From: Scatophagus argus | Lineage: Eukaryota > Chordata > Actinopteri > Scatophagidae | Length of the DNA: 64,000 nucleotides | Assembly (NCBI RefSeq): GCF_020382885.2 | Contig: NC_058497.1 | Span: forward strand, 17,538,330-17,602,329 | Direction: 5' to 3' | Shown: in pieces, positions 36,286 through 48,710 of the stretch | How the letters are laid out: the number at the start of each line of letters is the position of its first letter | How positions within the stretch are numbered: position 1 is the stretch's first letter | The notes under the pieces: generated by a model | Database searches by the model: none | Told to the model about the DNA's origin: nothing | Seen by the model: only the letters and a program-made list of their open reading frames with translations | Translations under genes and position numbers: made by a program

Positions 36286-39200
36286 ACACATACAGCAAAA
36301 TGTGTGCTAATTATTCTATTTAAATCAGAGTGTTTAGGGTAGAAAGAGAGTTCTCACAACCCTCACATAATTTGTTATGTTTTAATGTTGACATTTTGTG
36401 TGTTAGCTTTGATATTCTAGGGTTCAGGCATGCTCACACCATGGCCTTTGCTATTAATGAAATCAACAGAAACTCCAACCTGCTACCTAATGTGACTCTG
36501 GGATACAGTCTTTATGATAGCTGTGCCGCACTTGGAATTTCATTCCGTGCTTCACTGTCACTTGCCAGTGGTCAAGAGGAACAGTTTGCTTTAGATGATA
36601 CCTGTGTGGGGAGCCCTCCAGTCCTGGGGATTGTGGGTGATTCATATTCAACGTTTACAATTGCCATGTCAAGCGTCATAGGTTTATACAAAGTGCCAAT
36701 TGTAAGTTTCTTATGTTCTCTCTTCTTCCACTTGTTATCAGAGAGGAAATTTTGATGTGCTCTATTTTAGTGAAACTGCATGTTGAATTTGTCCAAGTTT
36801 ACTGAATGGGTCAACTTACCTGCTTGAAATGAATCCCCTTTGTGCATACACTCTCATAGCTGAGCTACTTTTCCACATGTCCCTGCCTAAGTGATCGGCA
36901 ACGCTTTCCATCTTTCTTCAGAACAATCCCAAGTGATACTTTCCAGGTAATAATCCTGTGTAAATACTCCCAAGATTTAGATACATTGTCTGTGCAAATA
37001 CTCACATGCACACTCATTTCTTTTTTCTTTTTTTTCATTGTCTATTCACGCAGGTGCGTGCTATGATTCAGATTCTAAAACACTTTGGCTGGACTTGGGT
37101 AGGTCTGCTCGTCAGTGATGATGACTATGGACTTCATGCTGCCCGATCCTTCCAATCTGACCTGGCTGAGTCTGGTGGAGGGTGTCTGGCCTATTTGGAG
37201 GTTTTACCCTGGGGCAATGACCCGAATGAATTTAGCAGGATTGTGGATTTGATAAAAATATCCACAGCTCGTGTGGTCATTGTGTTTGCACACGAGAGTC
37301 ACATGATTCACCTAATGGGAGAGGTAAGAATTTTAAAAAAACAAGAAAAAGATATTAATGTTGGAAACTGGAAATTAAGAGTGATTATAATGTTGATAAT
37401 GATGATGTTGGAATGATGGAATTACTTCAATTTCTGTAAATCCTCATCTCCAAAGATGATTTGATATAATAAGCAAACTTTAGAGTTTGCATTTACTATC
37501 TTGGATAAAAACAGGTGTAATCAAAAAAGTAAGGGACAACTGTGCATATTCAATTCAGTGACACTGAAGTGTGAACTAACATATTTAGTATCATGCAAAC
37601 TACAGGTGGTGAGGCAGAATGTGACAGGCCGGCAGTGGATGGCCAGTGAAGCTTGGACAGCAGTAGCTGTACTCCAGACCCCCGAGCTCATGCCATACCT
37701 GGCTGGCACACTGGGTATCGCCATCCGTCGAGGAGAAATACCAGGCCTCAGGGAATTCCTCTTACAAATACGTCCTGACCAGCACCACAACAACAGCTAT
37801 GGAAACAGCATTGTGATGGCCTTATTCTTTACGTCTCTTTTTGATCACCACTGAAATGTCACTGTCATCATCATTTTAATTTGGTTTTCTTTCCTCAGGT
37901 GAAACAGTTTTGGGAATACACATTCCAGTGTAGATTTGTACCACCTCCAGCAGGTTGGATGGAAACTGGGGGAGTATTATGCACTGGACAAGAAGATCTA
38001 GAGAGTGTGGCCACTGAGCTTTTGGATGTGTCAGAACTCAGGCCAGAGTATAATGTGTACAAGGCTGTGTATGCACTGGCACATGCCCTTGATGACATGT
38101 TGCGCTGTGTTCCTGGGAAAGGTCCTTTCAGCGGGCACAGTTGTGCCAATTTGCAAAAAATGGCGCCATGGCAGGTGTGATATTAGTTTTCACCTTTTTA
38201 TCTTTTTTAAAGCCTGTACTACATCAGGAGATGTCAACTAAGTGATGTTTTCCGTTGCAGAAAATTTGAAACTTTTGTCATTTGTCATTAATACCAATAT
38301 GTCATGCATAGCTATGTGTCCACTTTCATCCACTTTCAGCTTGTACATTATTTGCAAATGGTTAATTTCACCACATCATTTGGTGATCAAGTGTCATTTG
38401 ATGAGAATGGCGATGCCTTACCAATATATGATATCATGAACTGGCTGTGGCTCCCAGATGGGAGAACTAAAGTTCAGAGTGTGGGTGAGGTTAAGAGATC
38501 CGACTTCAAAGGTGAAGAACTCACAATTGACGAAGACAAAATCTTCTGGAACTTTGAATCTAAAAAGGTTACCTCTGATTTTTCAGACATCTATTTTTTC
38601 CCCATGGATTACTGACTCTCTAACTGTATAACATATACCCTCATAGCCACCCCGGTCAGTGTGCAGTGAGAGCTGTCCTCCAGGTACCCGTGTGGCCAGA
38701 AAGAAAGGGGAACCTGTGTGCTGCTTTGACTGCATCCCTTGTTCTGAGGGAAAGATCAGCAATGATACTGGTTAGCATACATTTTTTTTAAATATTAACT
38801 TTTAAAGCATAATCTAAACATGTATTAACATGTAACAACTCTTGTTGGCCTTAGACTCAATGGAGTGTACCAGTTGTCCAGAGGACTTCTGGCCCAGCTC
38901 CCAGCGTGACCACTGTGTTCCCAAGAAAACAGAGTTCCTCTCCTACCATGAACCTCTGGGTATCTGCTTGACAAGCACATCCTTGCTGGGAACATGTATC
39001 TGTGCTGTTGTGTTGGGCATCTTCACCTATCATCACAGCACACCCATGGTACGTGCAAACAATTCAGAACTGAGTTTCCTGCTCTTAGCATCACTTAAGT
39101 TATGTTTCCTGTGTTCGCTGCTGTTTATTGGCCGTCCCAGACTGTGGACATGCCAGCTGAGACATGCAGCATTTGGGATCAGCTTTGTGCTTTGTGTCTC

Positions 39201-39768
39201 GTGTATTCTGGTGAAAACTATGGTGGTTCTGGCTGTGTTCAAGGCTTCCAAACCAGGAGGTGGAGCCAGTCTGAAATGGTTTGGTGCTATGCAGCAGAGA
39301 GGGACAGTGATGGTTCTTACTTCTATTCAGGCAGCAATCTGCACAGTTTGGCTTGTGTCTTCCTCACCAGCTCCTCATAAAAACACTCAGTACCACAATG
39401 ACAAAATAGTTTATGAATGTGCAGTTGGGTCCACAATTGGCTTTGCAGTTTTACTTGGTTACATTGGCTTACTGGCTATCCTCAGCTTCCTGTTAGCTTT
39501 TCTGGCAAGGAAACTTCCAGATAGTTTCAATGAGGCCAAACTCATCACTTTCAGCATGCTGATCTTCTGTGCTGTGTGGGTGGCTTTTGTCCCTGCTTAT
39601 GTCAACTCTCCAGGTAAATATGCAGATGCTGTGGAGGTATTCGCCATCCTGGCCTCCAGTTTTGGTCTCTTGGTAGCACTGTTTGGACCCAAATGTTACA
39701 TAATCCTGCTGAGGCCAGAGAGGAACACCAAGAAAGCAATCATGGGTCGAGGCACCACAAAGTCATAA
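35985..39768 (+). CDS. OlfC / V2R-like receptor gene 6 (complete, 876 aa, nine exons)
   Basis: Exons: 35985-36214, 36407-36701, 36860-36946, 37054-37323, 37606-37812, 37899-38174, 38340-38567, 38647-38770, 38855-39768. They join to 877 codons with the stop. Signal peptide about 1-28; Venus-flytrap 30-531 with [42 protein letters not shown] and [11 protein letters not shown]; cysteine-rich domain (CCFDCIPC); 7TM 585-850 with [23 protein letters not shown] and [16 protein letters not shown] replaces the common FPLHY. Exon 2 must start at 36407, not at the nearer AG at 36419-36420, to keep phase and give [13 protein letters not shown]. It is the most divergent complete receptor here, a singleton with no local duplicate, and has an intron (NSI|VKQFWE) found in no neighbour. 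Three donors (GTGATG, GTTACC, GTTAGC) are weak. Confidence 0.88.
36223..36290. repeat. (CA)n microsatellite just after the gene 6 exon 1 donor
   Basis: A CA run of about 68 nt with one interruption starts 9 nt after the exon end, directly behind the GTGAGT donor. Confidence 0.97.
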
Positions 39769-40817
39769 AATTTCACTTTGTTTATACTGCACTGATGCTC
39801 ATAAGTTCATAATTACATACAGTCACTTCTGAGAAGACATGAAACAAGACAATATAGCCCAATAACCCAGCTGAGACTAAAATTACCACGTCATTAAATA
39901 TAAATGAACACAACAGTCAGAGTCTACTGCAAATAATGATATTTTGCATTTATTTTCGTTTTCTGATCAAATTGTTGTCTAGCCTGCTGTAAAATATAAC
40001 ATGAATGGGAATTTAAATAATGATAGAAATGAGATTAAAGAAATATGTTGCTGACGCATCATTGTGTTTCTGGTGTTTCAATATTAGTGCTTTAGTATTA
40101 TAGATGCTGATAACAACTGGAGAAGACACACTTGTTATAGCCAGGCCTGTTGATTGGAATTTTAACAGAAAATGCACCATAAGTCACACAAGTTTCAAAA
40201 CAATAGTAGTTTGACTTTTTGGGGATTTAGGGATGTTATGGGTTTGTATCTTCAACGTATTTCAAGCTGTTATAGAATGACAATTCAGATTGCTTTTTCC
40301 TGTAGGACACATGACTTCCATCATGTCAGCATGCAGTCACATTGCTAATTTCTCTGTAAATTAAGTTTAATCTACTTAGCAGTTGCTCATGCTTTAACAA
40401 CATATTCCAAGATGTTTGTAATATCAACATATCAGTAGATCAATGTCGATCAGTAGATCTTTGATCTATATACCTCATCACACTTAATCAACTTGTAATA
40501 ACTATAAATGTTTCCAAATTGGGTAATGCTCTCCAAGGACTTTACTCCAGTATTTTCACGTCATGCAATGCTTACACTCCACTGTCTCTCTGAGAAAATA
40601 CTGTACTTTTTCTACACTGTAGTGAACTTTCCTGAGGGGGCTTAGGCAGTGTGATACCTCGATCAATGGGGCAAACACTTCAGACCCTCTTTTGAAAATG
40701 GGACCACCATATCACATTACAGGCATTGTCCTCAACCTCCATGCAACACAGCCAAAACAGCCCACCAAACTCCAGCATCTTCAGCATCTTGGGGTGAATC
40801 TCAACTGCCACATCCAC
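39769..40817. other. Intergenic after gene 6
   Basis: No gene seen. From about 40700 the sequence becomes repeat-like and leads into the LINE debris that follows. Confidence 0.5.
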
Positions 40818-41560
40818 CCCAAGTGGTCATCAAGTGAAAGCTGTGTTCCTCTCTTCACCCAGGTGTCCTGGGCTAATACCAAGTACACTTATAAGCCACC
40901 TTAAGTTTAAATATACTGTTTGTTATGGCCCAATTAATGGCTAGCACAGACGTCCACTAGCAAAACTCCACTCAAGTTCAGATTAGAGAAGTTGTTCCTC
41001 ACAATCACCCCCTTCCAGGTTTCTCCATTGTTGCCCACATGAGTGTTCCCCCAGTAGAAGTGTTGATTTCCTAAGTGGAACTCTTTCTAGGATGCCACCC
41101 AGAAACTAAAAGGGAACTAAATACTCTGTGCTGCCATTTGGTGCGTAAGCATGCACAACAGTCACAGCCTTCCCCTTGGTGGCATGCAACCGCATAAAAG
41201 CAACCCTTCCATTCTCTGGAGTGAGTTCCTACAAAGCAGTGTTCAGCAGGGGACTTGTGAGGATCCCCACACCCTCCCAGTGCCACTCACTCTGGGCAAC
41301 CCCAGAAAGGGACAGATTTCAGTCCATCTCGAGGATTTTGGTTCAAGAACCAGTGCTGTATGTTTAGTAGGTGATCCCAGCTATATCTAGCTGGTAGTGC
41401 TTCATCTATTGTGTCAACTCGGGTTTCCTACCCACTAGGGAGGAGACGTTCCACATCACCAGAACCAGTCTGTGATGCCAGTGGGTGGCACGTCCAGGTC
41501 CCCAGTTTTGCCTGTGACGTGGAAAACAGTGCAATAACAGAAACAGTATAATTCAGACAC
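40818..41560 (-). mobile_element. LINE endonuclease remnant, copy A
   Basis: On the minus strand it shows decayed pieces of an endonuclease-type LINE, including a TWRG-like stretch and a YTYAPNG-like block, clearer in the copy at 53034-53760. It is heavily broken. Family uncertain (RTE- or CR1-like). It is part of a spacer duplicated upstream of gene 8. Confidence 0.55.
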
Positions 41561-42059
41561 AAAATACTGCATTATATTTTAGCTCTATTTAGGACTATTG
41601 TAAACAACTCCCTCTTCCATTACCATTTAGCTGTTTTCCAGTCCAGAACAGTGTAAAATATCCTGTGTCCCATAGCGTTGCAATTTGGCACAATGGCACA
41701 AGTTCTAAATATTTTGGGTCCCTGAGTGGTTAGAATGAATAGATTAAAACTGTGATTTTTAGCTTATAATCAGTGACCCAAATTCCAATATATCTAAGGT
41801 TAATGTTAATCCTATAGGGCAGACAGTTTTTATAATAATTGTATCAAATTCATTAGGCTTTATTGTGCACTTGACACTAAAGCAAGAATTGTTCCTACTT
41901 AAATCTGCACAAATTTTGATGTTCAGCATCAGTTGTGTTACCAACAACTCGTGATTTCTTAGATGCTTATTTAACTGACGCTCAACTACTCAACTCTAAC
42001 CTTTCACTTGTCAGTCTGATTGAACTATTATGCCATGTTTTTTCCTGGCGCAAGGAAAG

Positions 42060-42312
42060 GAAAGTGACATATCTTGTCATTGGAGGGAACTCACTCCAAC
42101 GAAATTTGTTCTCTGCATTTAACCCACCCAAGTGACGTGCACACACACACAGCAAACCCGGGGCAGTGGGCGACCGCGTGCAGCGCCCGGGGAGCAGTGG
42201 GGGTTAGGTACCTTGCTCAAGGGTACCTCAGCCATGGACACCGGGACGGGGAATCGAACCAGCGATCCACCGGTTACGGGTCCAACACCCTAACCGCTGA
42301 TCCACGACTGCC
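42060..42312 (+). mobile_element. Short interspersed repeat, copy A
   Basis: A 250-bp repeat running from AAGTGACATAT through CGAAATTTGTTCTCTGC, GCGCCCGGGGAGCAGTGG and CCTTGCTCAAGGG to CTGATCCACGACTG. This is a widespread fish repeat with no coding capacity. It is absent at the matching site in spacer copy B, and a second copy lies inside psi-8. Confidence 0.75.
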
Positions 42313-43060
42313 TTCCTTCCTTTAATACAAAATAAAATAGATTTGAAAAGACAAATTTGACCATCCCAAAAGCATGAAAGCTCATGTAAAAATATAGAGT
42401 AGTTCTCTCACCCATGTAACTGTACAGACTCAAATTTTTGTGGCAGATAATTACAAACTTTTGAATGGTAGTGTGTGGGTTTCTGCAATGCATGTTTGCA
42501 GGAATGTGTATTCAATAATAAAAAAAGCAAAACAGAATAATAAACACAAAAGAAAGCACAATAATCTCATATCATTGTCAAAGCAAAAAAAAAAAACATT
42601 CTACCGCCTGTGTTTTAAATGCTGCTGTATACAAATGTGTATGATGGAAAAATCTGAGCCTCTGAGTGTTCACTGAGGCAAGATTTTATTTTATTTTTTT
42701 GCACAGCATATGCCTGTTTTACATGATCACCTGTCGTTTAAATTCACAACAAATATGTGTTAGTAAAATCTGTGTCTGGAAAAAATGATTTATAATAAAT
42801 ACCTCAGTTCAGCAATGAATCTTGTGATTCATAAGGGATTAAACCACCCAAACATCTGTTTATAGATTTGTGTTTGTTGGGTTACAACGGTATGGGAGCA
42901 AATAGTACGACAGGGAAGATATCTATTGTTTAAAATGGAGAATTTAAAAAAGAAGGAAGGAAAAAGGGACTGATAAAGAGAATTAATTTTACATGCCAAC
43001 CAACGGGAAGAAGAAAAACTTGGACAAGAGTCCATCTACAGCCACAAATTAAGGGTGTAC
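42313..43060. other. 5' flank of gene 7
   Basis: AT-rich, no gene seen. The stretch around 42800-43060 has counterparts before psi-8 (48130-48340) and gene 9 (57780-57870). Confidence 0.5.
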
Positions 43061-43129
43061 TCTCTCTGATGTGTAGTGAGCTGACGTACAGCAGAAGGAG
43101 GGAAGCTTTTGAATGAAAATCTATATAAA
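43061..43129 (+). promoter_or_regulatory. Conserved promoter module of gene 7
   Basis: An ordered set: GATGTGTAG, a CRE-like GCTGACGTACAG, GGAGGGAA, then TATATAA (43123-43129), 42 bp before the ATG. The same set lies upstream of psi-8 and gene 9. Confidence 0.6.
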
Positions 43130-43170
43130 ACAGAGAACATACAGTTTGCCAACACACATACACATGAGGG

Positions 43171-46100
43171 ATGGAGATCTCAGCTCTGCTCATTGGCCTG
43201 ATTCTGTCTCTGAGTTTGTGTGAGCTGAACTCAGCTACCTTGAAACAAAGGGCTGGGCTTACAGAGGATAGGACTGGTGCTGGGGTCAGCACTGAGGTCT
43301 CTTCTGTGAAATGTAAGCTTCAGGGTACTGCTCGTCTGCCTGCATTCTCAATGGATGGAGACTTTGTTATTGGGGGAGTTTTCTCTATACACCACTACAA
43401 ACAAACAGCGGAGAATAACTACACCACCATGCCTGCACCACTGAAGTGCACAGGGAGGTTGGTAAGAGCGAAAAGTGTTCCATGGGAATACCTTAGAATG
43501 TATGGGCATAGAAATGTTTTACATGGTGAAAGATAGTATGACCTACTTGCAATCTTTACAGTGTAAATTTAAAAATCACACTCTAATTTTTACAAATTTT
43601 TACTCTATTGTTTACAAGTCTCTACTTGGTATCATGCCATATAAGGTGCAGGTATTACGCTGACAGAAATGTGAGTGTGGCAGTGTGAAAAAGAACAAAT
43701 CTGTTTTTTTTAAATGAAAATGTTGTATTTTTTCACACTTTTTTTTAAATAGTTAATAAAAAGAACATACAGTTTCAATTTTGGTGACTCTTAGTCCAAG
43801 CTTAAAATTCCTGGACTGATGTCTAATCCTGTGTTTTGAATTGTGAATGTCAGGTAGTTCTGTGATGATTTTGGGTTCAAAGATGCAGTGGAGTTATCTT
43901 ATCCATAACTATGAATATTATATGATTATACAGTGACATTTGTGTCTGTGTACAGAATCGACCACCGTGAACTGCGCTTTTCACGTGCAATGATCTTTGC
44001 CATCGAGGAGATTAACAACAGGTCAGAGCTGCTGCCAGGCATTAAACTTGGTTATCAGATCCACGACTCGTGCACTGCAGTGCCCGAGGCGGTGCAAGCG
44101 GCATTCCAGCTATTAAATGGTCTCGACCCGGAGTTTTACACAGGTGAAAGTTGCTCACGGTCAGGTATGGTGATGGCTATCATCGGTGAGTCCAGCTCCA
44201 CTCCATCCATCAGCATGTCACGCTTCATCGGGGCCTTTGACATTCCTCAAGTAAATATTTTGAATTGCTGTGTTTATTATAGATCAGTGATGATTTTTTT
44301 CTCTTTCCTGTTAAAGAATCACACTGCTGTTTTCTTTCAGGTGAGCCACTTTGCCACTTGTGCATGTCTGTCCGATAAGCAGCAGTTCCCGAGTTTCTTC
44401 AGAACAATCCCGAGTGATCAGTTCCAGGCTGAAGCATTGGCCAAGCTGGTAAAACACTTTGGCTGGACTTGGATAGGTGCTGTCCGCTCGGATTCAGACT
44501 ATGGCAATAACGGCATGGCGACTTTCCTGCAAGCAGCCCAGAAGGAGGGGATCTGTGTGGAATACTCTGAATCTTTCTATCGGACCCACCCACGCAGCAG
44601 GATCCAGAGAGTAGCAGACGTCATCCGCAGGTTTCTACATCACTGATTGTGCTTTTTGTTCTTTTTGTGACACTGACCCTGTGCATACAAAAATGTTTAG
44701 TCAAGAATAATATTGTTCTTAACTCCGAGACAAATTGTCTTTCATGATGTTTATTTCTCTCACATTTACTGCAGATATTGATAGAAATAGTCTGACACCT
44801 ATACTGTATGTTCAAAAGAGCAAATCAGTATCTTACTTTGTTTTAATGATATTGATGCTCACATTGTACCATATAATCTACTCATGTCTCTTCAGGTCAA
44901 CAGCAGTGGTTATTGTGGCATTTACAGCATCTACAGAACTGAGGATTCTGCTGGAGGAGCTGTCAATGGAGCCCTCCCCTCCTCGTCAGTGGGTAGGCAG
45001 TGAGGCCTGGGTAACCAACCAAGACATGCTGAGGTTCAGCTTCTGTGCTGGAGCCATTGGATTTGGGATTCAGCGATCTGTCATTCCAGGTGTGAGAGAA
45101 TTCTTGCTGGATCTCTCTCCCACTAAAGTGGCTGCCTCTCCAGTGCTTACTGAGTTCTGGGAAAGTGCATTCAACTGCAGGCTGAAAAAAAGTGAGCCAG
45201 CAATAATGACCTTTAACAGTGGTGTTATTCACATGTGGGCCTTGTAAATGTGCTGTTTTGTTGACTGTATATTCGAGTGGAACTTGATGTGTTCAGTCAT
45301 CAGCTGCTTTAAAATCACACCACATTTTCCTATTGAGAAGGAATTATTTGAATATTGAATAAATACATGAAGTGGACAAAAGGTTTCCATGAATAATGTA
45401 ATTTGGTGGTTTCAGGTCAGACTCAGATCCTCTGCTATTATGATAAAGATTTTGTCTGAACTTGGCTGCAGTGGTTTATACTAAAATTGAAATCCTGAAT
45501 GCACACATTATCGACAGGCTCAAGGCCACAAAGCTAAAGAAAGAAAATAATAATAATAATGATACGAAGAAGATGCAGAAGCTGTATAATAATTTAGGTT
45601 ATTATAATGAGGGTGATTTGAGGTCTTTTTATGTATTTTACCCACATTAAAACAGGTGAGGTCAGCTGATAATTTTTCCCAAAATGGTTCTGATGTACCA
45701 TTTAATGCCAGCGGGGATCCTGTGGCCTGATATGAGCTGGTTAACTGACAAAAGATGTGAGAGAGGCAATACTTAAGAAACCTTACTGTGATGGCAGGGT
45801 TGTATGATGCATCACTGCTGGTGGGCCAGAAGTTTAAAACAAGATCAACTTATCTGAGGAAAAAAAAAAATAATTAAATAAATAATTCACAACAGCAATG
45901 ATATTTGTTTTATTTAACCTCACAGGCAATTTGAGGATCAGATCTTTAAAGGTTTAGCACACTGGAATGCAAACATTTTGTGAAAGCACAAAACACTTTT
46001 TCTGTCTCTGTGTGTTTTCAGCTGCAGCCGTGGATGAGAGAGTGTGTGATGGATCTGAAGACATACAGACGCTCCAGAGTCCATACACTGACACATCTCA

Positions 46101-47866
46101 GCTCCGAATCACTAACATGGTGTACAAGGCTGTTTATGCAATAGCACATGCCATTCATAATTCAGTGTGTCAGGAAACAAATTCTACTACTCAGTGTGAC
46201 AAAATCACCAGGATCGAGCCCAGAGAGGTCAGTCAAAAGGAACAAGCGAACACACCAATGCTCTTTGTTCCCCACGGTAATATAAATGAATAAAAGAAAT
46301 ATTCCTTTCTCTCCATCATTGTCTTACTTTACTTCATCTACACAGGTTCTCACTCATCTGAAGAAAGTAAATTTTTCCCAAAATGGTTATGACGTGTCAT
46401 TTGATGCCAATGGGGATCCTGTGGCCACATATGAGCTGGTAAACTGGCAAAAGAGTGAAAGTGGCAGCCCTGAGATGGTGACAGTAGGTTTCTATGATGC
46501 ATCACTGTCGGCAGGCCAGGAGTTCAGTATCAACAGGGACCTCATCTGGGTGGAGGGCAGCACACAAGTAAGGAGAGATGGGGAAAGTTCACAACTTTTT
46601 TACTCCTTGTCAATCAACAGACATCAGTCATTATGAGTCAGATTTACGATTTACTACCTGCTACCCAATACTGGTACAAAGACAAAGAGCTGAGTTGTCT
46701 CAGTCAGCAGATGGTTTTATTCCGGAGCCTTCATAGAATTTAGTGAGTTTGTATCTATGTACAGGTCCCTGTGTCAGTGTGCAGTGACAGCTGTCGTCCA
46801 GGAACCCGTAAAGTGCTGCAGAAAGGAAAACCCATCTGCTGTTATGATTGTATACTGTGTCCTGAGGGAGAGATTAGCAATGCTACAGGTAACGCTTTGT
46901 TTCTAATGCATAACTACAACATCAAATATTTTACTGCTAAAAGCCTTTATTAATTCATGTTTTTCAGATTCTCCCGATTGTTTCCCTTGCCCCAAAGAGT
47001 TCTGGCCTAACGAAGAGAGAGACACTTGTCTCCCCAAGTCTGTAGAGTTTCTTTCCTTTGACGAGGTCCTCGGAATCATCCTGGCTGCATTCTCAGTTGC
47101 TGGTGCCTGTCTTGCCATTATAACAGCGGCTGTGTTCTTTCATCACAGGACATCCCCTATTGTCAGGGCCAACAACTCTGAGCTGAGCTTCCTGCTGCTC
47201 TTCTCCCTGACTCTCTGTTTCTTATGTTCATTGACATTCATTGGAGCACCCACTGAGTGGTCCTGCATGCTGCGCCACACAGCATTTGGGATCACCTTCG
47301 TCCTCTGCATCTCTTGTGTTCTTGGGAAAACAATAGTTGTGTTGATGGCCTTCAAAGCTACACTCCCAGGTAGTAACGTCATGAAATGGTTTGGTCCTCC
47401 ACAGCAAAGAATGACTGTGGTGTCTTTTACATTTGTTCAAGTTTTAATATGTACCATTTGGTTGGTCCTTAGTCCCCCTTTTCCAATGAATAATCTAACC
47501 ACATACAAAGAGAGGATCATCCTGGAGTGTGCATTGGGCTCAGATATTGGGTTCTGGGCTGTGCTCGGGTACATCGGCCTGCTGGCTGCCTTTTGCTTAG
47601 TGTTAGCTGTCTTAGCACGGAAACTACCTGATAATTTTAATGAAGCCAAGCTTATCACCTTCAGCATGTTGATATTCTGTGCAGTGTGGATCACCTTTAT
47701 CCCAGCGTATGTCAGCTCTCCTGGGAAATTTACTGTGGCTGTGGAGATATTTGCCATCCTGGCCTCCAGTTTTGGATTGATTCTGTGTATATTTGCTCCA
47801 AAGTGTTTCATCATATTGTTTAGACCAGAGAAAAACACAAAGAAACATTTAATGAACAAAAATTAA
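43171..47866 (+). CDS. OlfC / V2R-like receptor gene 7 (complete, 872 aa)
   Basis: Exons: 43171-43457, 43956-44250, 44341-44630, 44896-45191, 46022-46227, 46346-46567, 46765-46888, 46968-47866. They join to 873 codons with the stop. Signal peptide 1-18; a hydrophilic stretch to about 50; Venus-flytrap to 532 with [66 protein letters not shown] and [10 protein letters not shown]; cysteine-rich domain with CCYDCILC; 7TM with [13 protein letters not shown] and [12 protein letters not shown]. The canonical third exon is split at RR|STAV (phase 2) and again at KK|(T)AAVDE (phase 1). The exon 1 donor must be AG|GTTGGT to keep frame, although a stronger GTAAGA lies four bases on. Intron 4 carries a dead copy of exon 6. 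AATAAA at 48072. Confidence 0.9.
45655..45860 (+). pseudogene. Decayed duplicate of exon 6 inside gene 7 intron 4
   Basis: It matches exon 6 (46346-46567) over most of its length, with readable FSQNGSD, ASGDPVA and YDASLL-like pieces, but contains stop codons (for example right after DPVA) and lost its splice context. A second copy of the same relic precedes exon 5 of gene 8. Confidence 0.85.
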
Positions 47867-48079
47867 CATCAGATATCTGAAGTTTTGACAGAGTTACGAT
47901 ACATCATAAAATGTATAGTTGTAGAGCGTTTGTTGCACACATTCAGCACGTTTTTCACCTAGTTGTTTCAGTATATCTTTGTACAAGTAAATTAAATGAT
48001 TTTTAATGATCAATACTGGAATGTTGTGAAATATGTTTTGCCATGTTCTAAATAATGTCTACTTTCAGAACAATAAAAG

Positions 48080-48082
<3 letters not shown>

Positions 48083-48131
<49 letters not shown>
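48083..48131. repeat. (TA)n microsatellite after gene 7
   Basis: About 24 TA units, shortly after the AATAAA of gene 7. Confidence 0.95.
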
Positions 48132-48137
<6 letters not shown>

Positions 48138-48337
48138 AAATATTAAAATATATTAAAAATATAAACAACACATTTTATTTATTTAAGATGCAATTTGGCA
48201 AAGATTTAAGTGTAGCAGTACAAGAGGTTGAATGATGTGTTTACAATGATAACTTGTAAACACATCATCTTAAACACACGGGGTCAAGGACACACCACTT
48301 GGACAAGAGTACATCAACTACCACAGAGTAAGGGCAT

Positions 48338-48406
48338 CTTCTCCGATGTGTAGAAAGATGATGTACAGTAGAGGGAGGGAATCTTTTGTCTGAAACTCTA
48401 TATAAG
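48338..48406 (+). promoter_or_regulatory. Promoter module relic of psi-8
   Basis: Same word order as for genes 7 and 9, but the CRE-like core is changed (GATGATGTACAG). TATATAA is still present at about 48399-48405. Confidence 0.5.
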
Positions 48407-48710
48407 ATACTAAAATGTACAGTTTGCTCACATACAGACACTTAATAAACAGAGATCTCAGCTCTCTTTATTGGCCTGATTCTGTCTCTTGGCTTGAGTA
48501 AGTTGAACTCAGCTGCCCTGAAACAAAGGGCTGGGTTTACAGATGATAGGACTGGTGCTGGGGTCAGCACTGAGGCCTCATCTGTGAAATGTAAGCTTCA
48601 GGGTTCCACTCTTCTACCTGCATTCTCAATGGATCTTGACTATGTTATTGGAGGTGTTTTCTCTATACACCGCTACAAACATACAGATAAGCAGAAAAAA
48701 GAAAAAGTTG

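Larger units (their letters stand above)
40818..42640 (+). repeat. Duplicated spacer, copy A (partner 53034-54612)
   Basis: Collinear and highly similar to 53034-54612 apart from a short repeat inserted in copy A and a few small gaps. It precedes gene 7 as copy B precedes gene 8, so spacer and receptor were duplicated together. Confidence 0.85.

Noticed and set aside
36100-36342. A plus-strand frame with a long His-Thr run
   Set aside because: It is the CA microsatellite read out of frame after exon 1 of gene 6.
36419-36422. AG at 36419-36420 as the exon 2 acceptor of gene 6
   Set aside because: It would break the frame; the AG at 36405-36406 keeps phase and gives GFDILGFR, matching the paralogues.
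43458-43470. GTAAGA as the exon 1 donor of gene 7
   Set aside because: It would leave exon 2 out of frame; AG|GT four bases earlier fits, and the same position is used in gene 9.
47437-47859. A 140-codon minus-strand frame (and counterparts at 56627-57070 and 63188-63691)
   Set aside because: They lie antisense to the 7TM exons of genes 7, 8 and 9 and recur only because those exons are conserved; composition mirrors the sense frame.
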